Origin: Azophilus sp965200465
GTDB taxonomy: Bacteria > Pseudomonadota > Gammaproteobacteria > Pseudomonadales > Azotimanducaceae
Direction: 5' to 3'
DNA: 64,000 bases
Assembly: GCA_965200465.1 (NCBI GenBank)
Contig: OZ241358.1
Coordinates: 3,720,001-3,784,000 of the forward strand
In this document: piece after piece, positions 26,207 to 34,941 of the stretch
Layout of the letters: each line of letters opens with the position of its first letter
Numbering within the stretch: position 1 is the first letter of the stretch
Notes under the pieces: model-generated
Database searches by the model: none
What the model was told of the DNA's origin: nothing
Seen by the model: the letters and a program-made list of their open reading frames with translations, nothing else
Made by a program: the position numbers and the translations under genes

Positions 26207-27498
26207 TGAGGGATTTCAAGAATTTCGACCGCGCCGCACTCAACCTGTTTGCGCCGCTCACCATTCTGCTTGGTAGGAACGGGTCCGGGAAGACCAATCT
26301 GATTGAGGGCGTTGAACTCATGGCCGCGCTCGCTCGCGGCGTACCCGTCAACGACATCACCGATGTCGGCCGCGGCGGAGCGCTGGAGGTGCGCGGCGGG
26401 CTGGCGTCGTGCGGACGATTTGGCACTTCCAGCTTCCAGCTGCGTTTTGAGAGGACCATAAAGTTCGATGGCAAGAAGCCCCCCGTTGACTACTTTATTG
26501 AAATAGGAGGCGGAACGGCCGGCGGTGTGCATCTTGCAGCCGAGCGTTTGTGGGTGGGGAACCGAGTGTTCTTTGAAGCACGCAGAAAACAGGGCGAAAT
26601 TCTGGACATCAGCTACGACAACTTTTCCCGTGGCCCCAATCCACATTGCCAGCTCTCCGCATTTTCTTCAGTTCTCTCCCGGTACAGCGAGGTAGTTGCC
26701 AACTCCAAGGCCACCAGCAGTAGGTTGTCAGGTGCCAAAAGAGCAGTCGCTGGGGTAACGGAATACCTGCAAGGATCGTACATATTTGACCCAATGCCGA
26801 GGTTCATGCGCAATTACGAGCGCATCAATCCCGAACCTCGGCTGTTGCGCAATGGCGGCAATCTCTCCGCGGTGCTGTTCGCATTGTCCAAGGGCAATAA
26901 AGAGCAGAAGGCGGCGCTGGGCAGGGTCACGGACACGATCCGGCAGATTCCCGAAGAGCCGTTCGAAAGCGTCGGCTTCGTTGAAACAGACCTCGGCGAC
27001 GTCATGGCGGGGTTCCTGGCTGAACCGGGTTCCGGCTTTAACGGCGGTCGTCTGATAGACGCCCGCCTGCTATCCGACGGAACGCTGCGAATGCTGGCCG
27101 TCCTAACGGCGCTGGAGACGGTCCCGCAGGGGTCGCGGATAGTGATCGAGGAGTTCGATGCTGGACTGCATCCATCTCGCGCCGAACTTCTTGTCCAGCA
27201 TTTGGCGCATGCTGCTGAGCAGCGCAAGCTGAACCTAGTCCTTACGACGCACAATCCAGCCTTCATGAATGCGCTGACAGAGACGCAAATGGGAAGTGTC
27301 TGGATCTGTCATCGAGATGACTCGCGCAACGCCTCAAGAGTCACGCGCCTGGTGGATGTGGACTCGTGGGAAACAATCGGTTTGACTGGCGGCTTGGGGG
27401 ACTTTGTGGCCAGCGGTGCCTTGGAGAAGCGTCTGGCGCCTAGCTACAGCGAAGACAGAAAGGAAGCCATGCGCAAATGGGTCGAGTCTTTGTCGTGA
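26197..27498 (+). CDS. AAA15/AAA21-type ATPase of a putative ATPase-PIN system
   Basis: 433 residues. SMC/OLD-like ATPase: N-terminal Walker A ILLGRNGSGKTNLI, a middle region of about 200 residues, then the ABC-like signature LLSDGTLRMLA, Walker B RIVIEEFDAGLHPSRA and TTHNPAFMN. ATPases of this class sense or act on DNA or phage components when paired with a nuclease. The next gene, a PIN-domain nuclease, overlaps the 3' end by 22 nt. The start ATG 26197 is the first in frame after a stop at 26164 and gives the usual LRDFKNF opening. Codon and base use are somewhat less GC-rich than the neighbours, suggesting transfer. Confidence 0.8.
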   Translation: MHHLRDFKNFDRAALNLFAPLTILLGRNGSGKTNLIEGVELMAALARGVPVNDITDVGRGGALEVRGGLASCGRFGTSSFQLRFERTIKFDGKKPPVDYFIEIGGGTAGGVHLAAERLWVGNRVFFEARRKQGEILDISYDNFSRGPNPHCQLSAFSSVLSRYSEVVANSKATSSRLSGAKRAVAGVTEYLQGSYIFDPMPRFMRNYERINPEPRLLRNGGNLSAVLFALSKGNKEQKAALGRVTDTIRQIPEEPFESVGFVETDLGDVMAGFLAEPGSGFNGGRLIDARLLSDGTLRMLAVLTALETVPQGSRIVIEEFDAGLHPSRAELLVQHLAHAAEQRKLNLVLTTHNPAFMNALTETQMGSVWICHRDDSRNASRVTRLVDVDSWETIGLTGGLGDFVASGALEKRLAPSYSEDRKEAMRKWVESLS

Positions 27499-27959
27499 GT
27501 GATGCGACAATCCTCGACACCTCATGGTTGCTGGAGCTGTACAAGGTTCCGGGGGACTCCAACCCGCTGAGGTTCGAAAGCGTCCGCGAGCCGGCGGCCG
27601 TCGCCGCGCAAGGCAGGATGCATGTGACCGTCCCGGTCTTGTTCGAGGTGGCCAACCACATTGTGCATGTCCGCAACGGACACCATCGCCGTCAGCTAAT
27701 CAGGCGCTTCCGGGAAGATGTCAGCAAATCCTTGTGCGATGAAGTTCCTTGGACGGTCTTTCGCGCTCTGCAAAACAACATTCTCTTGAGAGCGCAGGAC
27801 CTCATTAAGCTCGCGGATCGCTTTGCTGAAGAGTCATCCACTGGCTATTCGTTGGCGGACATCTCCATTATCGATTTGGCGCAATGGCTGCAGAAACGGC
27901 AGTTGCAGGTGTGCATATTGGCTTTCGACAAGCAATTGGAAGCCTACGCAAGCCCTTAA
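27477..27959 (+). CDS. PIN-domain nuclease partner of the ATPase
   Basis: 160 residues. PIN-like acidic residues: the Asp of ATILDTSWLLELYK, the Glu of VPVLFEVANHIV, the Asp of SLADISIIDLAQW and the Asp of LAFDKQLEAY. Their order and spacing match VapC-type RNases. It is probably an RNase held in check or directed by the overlapping ATPase. No VapB-like antitoxin gene is present, which argues against a plain VapBC pair. ATG 27477 is chosen; a GTG at 27495 overlapping the ATPase stop (GTGA) is an alternative. Confidence 0.72.
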   Translation: MGRVFVVSDATILDTSWLLELYKVPGDSNPLRFESVREPAAVAAQGRMHVTVPVLFEVANHIVHVRNGHHRRQLIRRFREDVSKSLCDEVPWTVFRALQNNILLRAQDLIKLADRFAEESSTGYSLADISIIDLAQWLQKRQLQVCILAFDKQLEAYASP

Positions 27960-28061
27960 GCGTGCGGCCGTTTTCGTTGACGGTGCGCGCTATGTTTTGG
28001 GCGTTTCCGCAGATCGCCCTGCTGAACCAGATCAGTCAGTCTGTCCGCTTCAGGCGGGACT

Positions 28062-28766
28062 TTGTCGGACAGTGGAACGATAATTCGCAAGAGCGAAATC
28101 CTTGGCGCGCCGATCTTGGTCACTCCCAGCGGCGAAGGACCGGTCACCGTCGGCATGGAGGCGGCGGCCTCCGCCTTCGAACACCATCATCCGGACGCGG
28201 ACGGAGGAGGCTACAGGGAGTGGGAGGCGGCGGGCTGGCTCGGAAAGTTGGTTGACACTCATCCCCAAGCCTCGGGGCTGCAGATTGTCACGGGCGCTCC
28301 AATGCTGGTGTACGGCTTCCCAAACCAAGGCCTAGCACTGGGCGAAGCCGCCGTTTTGGACTTGCCGAGTGTGTTCGCCTACTTCATCGGCGAGGCCGCC
28401 TATGCGGTGCGGTCGAGCGACCCGACGGTGGCGTCGGCGCAGGTGGACGGCGGCCTGCTGACGGTTAGGGCGAACGCCACCAGCGCGGCCACGGTTACCG
28501 TGGTGGCGACGGGCCGCAACGGTCGGCGCATGGAGCGGCGCTTCACGGTGACGGGGTTGGCGCCGTCGCCAGCCGCTGGGGCGGCTGGCGCTCCGTGCTG
28601 CTGCAACAGCAGCCGCCGGCCGGGGACGGCGATGAGCCCTAGAACGCCAAACGCCCGCCGGCGCCGCCTCATGCTTGGGATGAAGCCGTTCCGGAAGCGT
28701 CCGGGGGCGCCGCCACGCCAGGGAGCGGGCCAAGCTCTCCCGGCAGGGCTTAAGTCCCAGGGCTAG
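28062..28766 (+). CDS. Ig-like (Big/cadherin-type) domain fragment, possibly a decayed surface protein
   Basis: 234 codons from a TTG at 28062. Residues about 90-170 (NQGLALGEAAVLDL, SSDPTVASAQVDGG, LTVRANATSAATVTVV) look like one bacterial Ig-like domain of the kind repeated in large secreted adhesins and proteases. The rest has no recognised domain, and the C-terminal 60 residues are basic and compositionally odd. No signal peptide and a poor start suggest a remnant of a longer gene, not an intact protein. Confidence 0.4.
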   Translation: MSDSGTIIRKSEILGAPILVTPSGEGPVTVGMEAAASAFEHHHPDADGGGYREWEAAGWLGKLVDTHPQASGLQIVTGAPMLVYGFPNQGLALGEAAVLDLPSVFAYFIGEAAYAVRSSDPTVASAQVDGGLLTVRANATSAATVTVVATGRNGRRMERRFTVTGLAPSPAAGAAGAPCCCNSSRRPGTAMSPRTPNARRRRLMLGMKPFRKRPGAPPRQGAGQALPAGLKSQG

Positions 28767-29027
28767 GCTGGCCGCGGCCAGGAACATCACCACTAGGGTG
28801 CCGGCGCTCAGGGAGTGGCGCAAAACCGCTTCTACGACGGAGAACTGAACTGCAAGGCCATGAATAAGGCCCTGCAAGCCTACCCGGACTACTGCAACGG
28901 ACAGGCCGCACCGCTCCCTAGGGCGTGTAAACTTGGCGCCGTTTCCGCTAATCTGGACATGGCTGCGGTCGGGGCCGTGGATGGGGCCTGCGGCGGCGGC
29001 AAAAAGCGGCGTCATTAAGGAAAAGTG
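28767..29027. other. Intergenic region before the TonB receptor
   Basis: 261 bp with no convincing gene. It ends with AAGGAAAA before the receptor start. No riboswitch or Fur-type box was recognised by eye. Confidence 0.4.
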
Positions 29028-31460
29028 ATGAAGGCGGGTTGCAACGCGCACCGCAGGAATGGACGTTGGCTGGGCGGCGCATTGGCCTTGGCGCTGAGCG
29101 GTTCGGCTTGGTGCGCTCAAGAGCCGGCCGATGCTCCCGGCGCGGACGACGCCGCCATTGAAACCCTCGTCGTCACCGGCCAGATCCTGGATGAGATCGG
29201 CATGATGCTGCGGGCGCCGGTGGACGCCGCATTCGGCTTCGACAAGACGCTGCTGCGAACCCCGCGCTCCGCCACCAGCCTGACCATCGAGACCATCAAG
29301 CAGTACGGCATAACGGACATCGACGACTTCGTGGCGCTGTCGCCGGGCAGCTTCACGCAGTCCTTCTTCGGCGTGTCCGGCTCGCTGGACTTGCGCGGCA
29401 CCTCCGGCGAGAACTACTTCAACGGCATTCGGCGGTTGGACAACCCCGGCAACTACGCCACGCCCATAGGCGCCGCGGACCGGGTGGACATCGTGCGCGG
29501 GCCGGCCTCGGTGATCTACGGCCCCAGCAAGATCGGTGGCTACATGAACTTCATTCCCAAGTCCGCCCGGGCCGACGCCGGGCAGTATCTGCCCAAGCCG
29601 ACCGGCGCGGTCTCCTTCACCAGCGGCAGTTGGAGCAAGTCCATCCTGACCGCCGAAGTGGGCGGCCCCGGGCGGCTCGGCAACCGCCGCTTCGGCTACT
29701 ACCTGTTCGGCGAAGTGGAGGACTCCGGCAGCTACTACCGCAACACCGGCACGGACAACCGCATTCTTCAGGCGACGTTCAACGCGGACTTAACGGAGCG
29801 GATGCACCTAGTGCTGGGCGGCATGCACCAGGACTACAAGAGCAACCAGGTGGCGGGCTGGAACCGGCTGACCCAGGCGTTGATCGACGACGGCCTCTAC
29901 GTCACCGGCCAGGCCAAGCCCCTGGACCGGGACGGCGACGGCGTCATTTCCCACCAAGAGTACGGCGCCGCCAACGCAGGCGCCGGCCTGTTCGCCTTCA
30001 TCCTTGACCCGGCCGGCCTTGCCGAGCCGCCTTCCTTCGGCGCGGACTTCGCCCTGGACCCCACCACCGTCGGCGTGGCCCGCCTGGACGGGGACCAAGT
30101 CCTGGTGGCGCCGGACGACACGCTGGAGAACGAGGATTTGATCCTCTACTTCGACTTCATCTGGGACCTCAACGAGCGATGGCGCCTCACCAACAAGCTC
30201 TACTACGAGTTTTACGACAACCTCAACGAGAACACCTACGGCTTCTCCCAGTTTGCGGACTCCTGGGTGGTGGAGAACCAGCTGATCGTCAAGTTCTCCG
30301 ATGAGTTCGGCGGGCTGAAGCTGGACGCGCTGCTCTCGCCTTCCATCCGCCACACCAGCTTTGAGCACGGCGACGACTACAACAACGAGTACTTTGACCG
30401 ACGGGACCTGACCCAGCCTTCCACCGCGCTGGACCGCCGCCTGCTCGCCACCCGCATCGGCAGGGACTACGCGGAATACTACCGGGGCGACTACAGCATC
30501 TACGGGCTGGCGCTGCTGACCGACCTAAACTTCGCCAACGGCTTGGGCCTGCTGCTTGGCGCCCGCTACGACGCCATCGACATGCACAGCCGGCAGCCGG
30601 CGGAGAAGATCCAGTTCGGCGCCGAACTTGACGCCCGCGCCAGCGAGGGCGCGTTCTCCTGGACGGCCAGCCTTTCCTACGCCGCGCCGCTGGGCCTTGC
30701 GCCCTACGTCACGGTGGCGAAGCAAACCACGGTGGTGGTCGGCCAGGGCGCGGACATCACCGCGGACAACATCATGAACGGCAACGCCGTGGCCAGTTCC
30801 GAACTGCTCGAAGCGGGCCTCAAAGGCTCCTTGCTGGATGGCCGGCTGTTCTTCCAAGCCATCTACTACGAACAGGAGCGCATCGACTTCAGCGCCCAAT
30901 CCACCGTCACCAACCAAGCTTCGGAAACCCAGGGCTTCGAGTTCGAGCTGCGCTGGCTGGCCACGTCCCGCCTGACGCTGACCGCCGCCTACACCAACAT
31001 AGAAGTCACCAACCTCAGCACCCTGAACGACGGCGGACGGTTCAGTTTCCTAGGCGCTGCGGATTTGCCGGGGACGGATCCTACCCTGTTCTACGGCGGC
31101 GCCGCCGGCGGCTTCGTAACCTTGACCGGCAACCCCAAGGCCCGCCGGGCCGGAGTGCCGGAGAACATCATCAGCTTGAGCGGCATCTACGACTTCCAGA
31201 ACGGTTTGCAGTTCTTCGGCAGCCTGACCGACGTGGACGGCGTTTATTCCGGCTTCTCGCAAACGGTCAAGCTGCCGGCCTACACCTTGGTCAATGCCGG
31301 CCTGAAATACGATGCGGGAAACTGGTCCCTCACCCTCACCGGCAAGAACCTGACGGACGAGCGCTACTTCCGCGCCAACTTTCCCAACCTGTTCGGCTCC
31401 GCCATCGTCCTGCCGGAACTGCCCCGGCACTACCAGGCCGGCATTGAGTTCAAGTTCTAG
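29028..31460 (+). CDS. TonB-dependent outer-membrane receptor
   Basis: 810 residues from ATG 29028, which has AAGGAAAA upstream (an adjacent GTG at 29025 is possible). It has a signal peptide (LGGALALALSGSAWCAQ), then a plug domain with LVVTGQILDE, RGTSGENYFNGIRR and VDIVRGPASVIYGPSKIGG, then a 22-strand barrel ending in the aromatic Phe typical of outer-membrane proteins (AGIEFKF). It imports a chelate or nutrient with TonB energy. Oddity: a loop near residue 305 reads DRDGDGVISHQE, a canonical EF-hand-like calcium loop. No siderophore genes are adjacent, so the ligand is unknown. Confidence 0.92.
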   Translation: MKAGCNAHRRNGRWLGGALALALSGSAWCAQEPADAPGADDAAIETLVVTGQILDEIGMMLRAPVDAAFGFDKTLLRTPRSATSLTIETIKQYGITDIDDFVALSPGSFTQSFFGVSGSLDLRGTSGENYFNGIRRLDNPGNYATPIGAADRVDIVRGPASVIYGPSKIGGYMNFIPKSARADAGQYLPKPTGAVSFTSGSWSKSILTAEVGGPGRLGNRRFGYYLFGEVEDSGSYYRNTGTDNRILQATFNADLTERMHLVLGGMHQDYKSNQVAGWNRLTQALIDDGLYVTGQAKPLDRDGDGVISHQEYGAANAGAGLFAFILDPAGLAEPPSFGADFALDPTTVGVARLDGDQVLVAPDDTLENEDLILYFDFIWDLNERWRLTNKLYYEFYDNLNENTYGFSQFADSWVVENQLIVKFSDEFGGLKLDALLSPSIRHTSFEHGDDYNNEYFDRRDLTQPSTALDRRLLATRIGRDYAEYYRGDYSIYGLALLTDLNFANGLGLLLGARYDAIDMHSRQPAEKIQFGAELDARASEGAFSWTASLSYAAPLGLAPYVTVAKQTTVVVGQGADITADNIMNGNAVASSELLEAGLKGSLLDGRLFFQAIYYEQERIDFSAQSTVTNQASETQGFEFELRWLATSRLTLTAAYTNIEVTNLSTLNDGGRFSFLGAADLPGTDPTLFYGGAAGGFVTLTGNPKARRAGVPENIISLSGIYDFQNGLQFFGSLTDVDGVYSGFSQTVKLPAYTLVNAGLKYDAGNWSLTLTGKNLTDERYFRANFPNLFGSAIVLPELPRHYQAGIEFKF

Positions 31461-31611
31461 TCCGGACATGCGGCCAGCGGCTCGCCGGCCGCCGTCGGCA
31501 TGGGCTGCGTGGGAAACGGTTGCGGTTCGGCGGAGCGAGGGGAGGCCGGAGCACTGGAACAGGGCTGTGCTGATTCGTTAACATTTCCGTAATTTGCGCG
31601 AGGAGGAGCGG

Positions 31612-31842
31612 ATGCCTGTTGCAACCAGCAAGCCCACCCACATCGTCAACTGCCCCACCTGCGGCAAGGGCGCCAAGTGGACGCCTAAGAACCCCTTTCG
31701 CCCGTTTTGCTCGGAGCGCTGCAAGCTCATCGACTTGGGCGCTTGGGCGAGCGGCGAGCGGGTGATTCCTGGGTCGGAAGCCGAAGGCGCCATGAGCGGC
31801 GAAGGCGAAACGCCGCGGCATCGCCTCATCCCCGCTGGCTGA
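31612..31842 (+). CDS. yacG: DNA gyrase inhibitor / zinc protein YacG
   Basis: 76 residues from ATG 31612 with GAGGAGG upstream. The zinc site is CPTCGKGAKW then FCSERCKLIDLGAW, the CxxC...CxxxC pattern and the family signature. YacG binds GyrB and inhibits gyrase in E. coli. Here it is away from coaE and pilD, its usual neighbours, and precedes an O-antigen-ligase-like gene. Confidence 0.93.
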   Translation: MPVATSKPTHIVNCPTCGKGAKWTPKNPFRPFCSERCKLIDLGAWASGERVIPGSEAEGAMSGEGETPRHRLIPAG

Positions 31843-31897
31843 GGCCAGCCGTCCGCCTTTGCTTGAACCAGTCAGCAGTTTTGTGAACAAAGGCCGC

Positions 31898-33841
31898 ATG
31901 GGTCGAATTGGTTTGACGATTCGTCCCCCCACGCTGGAGGAGGCGCTGCTGGGCGGCGTCTGGGCGGGCTTGGCGCTGCTCCTGCTCACGCCCTTTGTGG
32001 TCGCCCGGGAGACGGTCTTTCCGTTCGTGGTCGGCAAGGCGCTTTACTCCAGGACGATCATCGAGATCGTCTTTGCGCTCTGGGTCGCGCTGGCGCTTCT
32101 GCGCCCCGCCTACCGCCCGCCGCGCTCCTGGCTGCTGCTCCTGCTGGCCGTCGCCTTGGGCGCGGCGCTGCTCGGTGCCTTTCTAGGCGTCAACCCGCGG
32201 CGCAGCCTCTGGTCCAGCTATGAACGCATGCAGGGCGTCGTGGATTCCGCCCACTGGCTTGCGTTCGCGGTCATCCTAGCTTCGGTGCTGCGCACGATGC
32301 GGCATTGGCGGATTCTGCTCAACTTGAATCTGGCCGCCAGCCTGGTGATGGCGCTGTTGGCCATTGCGCAAGGCTTCCATCTACTGGACGCGCCTTGGCT
32401 GGGTTGGCGCGATTGGCACCAAACGAGGGTGACTGCAACCCTGGGCAACGAGTCGTTCCTCAGCACCTACGCCATCCTGAATGTCCTGATCGCCTTGGGT
32501 TTTTTGGTTCACTCCTTCGCCCGCAACGCCGAACCGCCGGCATCCGCGGCCCAGCGGCTTGCAGTTTGGAGCCGGCGCCTGTTCTGGGCGGCGGCGGCGG
32601 CATGCGGCCTTTGGGCCTTCAGCCTCACCGGCGTGCGCGGCGGCTTGCTGGGGCTGCTGGCCGGCTTCGGCTTCCTGCTTTTGATGGGCGCGTTCTTCAG
32701 CCAAGCGCGATCGGTGCGGCTGGCCGCCACCCTGATCAGCTTTCTAGCCGGAGTGGGAGTCACCCTAGTGGTGATCCTGATCCTGCGGCCCGGCGTTTTT
32801 GCTGCCGATGCGCAGTTCTCCAATCCCTTTTTGGACAGCTTGGTGAATTCCATTCATCAGCGCACCCTGAATATGCGCCGGATCGTCTGGGCCGCCGGCG
32901 TCAAGGGGGTTGCGGAGCGGCCGTTGGCCGGCTGGGGGCCGGGCAACTACGAGGTGGTTTTCGGCCGCCACATAGAGAGCTCAACGCTCGAGCTGCCGGT
33001 CCACGACCATGCGCACAACCAATTTCTGGAATTGGCGGCAACCCAAGGCTTGCCGAGCGCCCTGCTGCATCTTGGCATTTGGCTGTTCGCCTTCTGCGCC
33101 TTGGTGCGCAGCGCCGGCGCCCTAGGCGCCCGAGAGCGCATCCCAGTTCTTTTTGTGGGGGCGGCCCTGATGGCGCACTTCGCCCAGAGCCAGACCGCGG
33201 TGGGCTCGTCCGTCGGCACCCTGCAATGCATGTTGCTGCTCGCCTTGGTCGCTCGTTTGGAGGCCGAAACGGCCGCGGCCGGCGGTGGTTTGGGCCGGCT
33301 GCGGGGGTGGGTTCTGAACGGCGTCCGCCGCCTTGGGCTAAGCAACCGACCTTGGCCCAAGCCGGCGCTGGCGGCGGCGGCGCTTGCTGCATCCACAATT
33401 GGCCTTAGCCTGAACCACTCGATTCACGCTGGTGCCCATGCCTTCTGGAAGGCGTCAACCGTGAACTCCGCCAGTCAAGCCGTTGGCTTGCTGAAGAAGG
33501 CCATAGAGGAGTTCGAGCCATTGGCCAATGGTCCGCGGCGGGCGCTTTTCAACAACGCCTCAGGCCTGTGGCCGGTTTTGCAAACGGAGGAGGACGGCGC
33601 GGCGATGCGGACATTGGCGCTCCAGGAGGCCGAGACCGCAGCGGCGTTGGGCGGCGCATCGAACGACTGGCGCCTGCAGGCGGCACTGGCGAACTTCTAT
33701 TTTGCGGTGTCCGCCTTCGACCCCGCCCATGAAGAGCAGGCCATCGAACACTTGAAGAAGGCCGTGGAGCTTGCGCCCAATGCAGCTGCCTCGGAGCTTG
33801 AAGTTGCGATCATGCCAACCCCACCTCCACCGCAACCTTAA
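31898..33841 (+). CDS. O-antigen ligase-like membrane protein with C-terminal TPR-like tail
   Basis: 647 residues from ATG 31898; a TTG at 31859 would add 13. About 11-12 membrane helices. The Wzy_C/WaaL-type motif is seen in RRIVWAAGVKGV, RPLAGWGPGNYEVVF and HDHAHNQFLELAATQGLPS, where the periplasmic His and Arg are expected to be catalytic. Residues after 560 are alpha-helical with a TPR-like unit (AIEHLKKAVELAPNA). It could ligate a polysaccharide to lipid A core or glycosylate a protein (PglL-type). No other polysaccharide genes adjoin it. Confidence 0.82.
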   Translation: MGRIGLTIRPPTLEEALLGGVWAGLALLLLTPFVVARETVFPFVVGKALYSRTIIEIVFALWVALALLRPAYRPPRSWLLLLLAVALGAALLGAFLGVNPRRSLWSSYERMQGVVDSAHWLAFAVILASVLRTMRHWRILLNLNLAASLVMALLAIAQGFHLLDAPWLGWRDWHQTRVTATLGNESFLSTYAILNVLIALGFLVHSFARNAEPPASAAQRLAVWSRRLFWAAAAACGLWAFSLTGVRGGLLGLLAGFGFLLLMGAFFSQARSVRLAATLISFLAGVGVTLVVILILRPGVFAADAQFSNPFLDSLVNSIHQRTLNMRRIVWAAGVKGVAERPLAGWGPGNYEVVFGRHIESSTLELPVHDHAHNQFLELAATQGLPSALLHLGIWLFAFCALVRSAGALGARERIPVLFVGAALMAHFAQSQTAVGSSVGTLQCMLLLALVARLEAETAAAGGGLGRLRGWVLNGVRRLGLSNRPWPKPALAAAALAASTIGLSLNHSIHAGAHAFWKASTVNSASQAVGLLKKAIEEFEPLANGPRRALFNNASGLWPVLQTEEDGAAMRTLALQEAETAAALGGASNDWRLQAALANFYFAVSAFDPAHEEQAIEHLKKAVELAPNAAASELEVAIMPTPPPPQP

Positions 33842-33876
33842 GCGGGCGGAGAGTTGGTGAAAGCGCTTGCTTTCCG

Positions 33877-34941
33877 TCAAATTTTGTCAAGCAGGCATCG
33901 CCAATCCTCTCGGTGTTCGTATGGAGCGGAGCGGGAGTCAAGTTCTTGGCCCACTTCCTTCAAGAATTGCGGACGGCGTTGCTCGTCAAGCAGCATGAAG
34001 GCATGGTGGACAAGGGATTCAATTTTCACATGATGTACGTTCATGCCTTGAGCCCATTCCGATTCGATGCGAGCTTGGATGTTGCCGCTTTCCGCCGCAT
34101 GGAGGCCGGGTGCCGCGAACAGCAGGTTTCGCAAATTGGATTGCCTTGCCTTGATTACGGAGGCATGCAGCTCCGTCAGCCGCAAATCATGGTCCTTGAC
34201 CTCTACGGACAGCAGCGGATCCCGTTCTTCAAAACCGTAGCAAACGATATCGCCAGACGCGCCGCTGGCGGCGTCCGATTCATTGACGCCTTGGCCTTCA
34301 ATCTTGGAAAAAATCCCAAAAACTGCGCCTATGTACCGGAAGAAAGCGGTGGCAAGCACCTGCGGGCGCAATCCGCCACTGGGCTTCCCCAAATACTCAT
34401 TGAGCAGTTTGCCTAGCTGTTCCAAGCTGACCCTGTGGGGAACCGGATAATCAAATTGGTGCTGGCGCAGACGCCTAGCTAGGCTCGCAAGACATCTCAT
34501 AAAAGCCTTTTCGATCTCATCAGGACTGCTTTGGTTTTGAAGGTGCCGTAAAAAGCTGGTTAGCGCCTCCCATTCGCCGCGATGTTTTAGCTTGTGGGCG
34601 TCGGAATCCAGCCGAGGGCGGCGTAGCGGGTTGTTTACATAGGGATCCGCTGAATTCCCTAGGGCATCATGGTTTTCCGCTGTCCAAGGCACAACCACCT
34701 TGGTGCAAAAGCTCCTTGGATCCCAAGCGCCGGAGCCTTCGCCTCTTCCCTTCTGCAAACATAGAAGGTCGCGGGCCTGATCTTCAATCTTGCCGAGCAA
34801 CTGGGTAAAGCAAGCGTATCGTATGCTGACCACCGACGAGTTGATAAAGCGGTCCACTTCTGAATCCCCCGTATTGACGCCTTGCGAGAGCGCATCGCGC
34901 CATTTGCCTTCCAACCAAGTTCTGATGTCGCGCTTGTTCAC
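33877..34941 (-). CDS. Type II restriction endonuclease (SacI-like family)
   Basis: 354 residues. The PD-(D/E)XK core is visible as SGDIVCYGF ... LLSVEVKDHDLRLTEL (catalytic Asp, Glu, Lys), followed by IKARQSNLRNLLFAAP, which I recognise as resembling SacI-family enzymes. The start chosen is GTG 34941, which overlaps the methyltransferase stop in GTGA; a TTG at 35004 is possible but reads back into the methyltransferase. Encoded with the adenine methyltransferase as a classic R-M pair. The recognition site cannot be read from sequence. The gene is visibly less GC-rich than its neighbours, supporting acquisition by transfer. Confidence 0.75.
   Translation of the reverse strand: MNKRDIRTWLEGKWRDALSQGVNTGDSEVDRFINSSVVSIRYACFTQLLGKIEDQARDLLCLQKGRGEGSGAWDPRSFCTKVVVPWTAENHDALGNSADPYVNNPLRRPRLDSDAHKLKHRGEWEALTSFLRHLQNQSSPDEIEKAFMRCLASLARRLRQHQFDYPVPHRVSLEQLGKLLNEYLGKPSGGLRPQVLATAFFRYIGAVFGIFSKIEGQGVNESDAASGASGDIVCYGFEERDPLLSVEVKDHDLRLTELHASVIKARQSNLRNLLFAAPGLHAAESGNIQARIESEWAQGMNVHHVKIESLVHHAFMLLDEQRRPQFLKEVGQELDSRSAPYEHREDWRCLLDKI

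Noticed and set aside
28332..29120. Minus-strand 262-codon frame with one hydrophobic stretch
   Set aside because: No domain, no ribosome site, and it overlaps the Ig-like ORF and the start of the TonB receptor; treated as a shadow.
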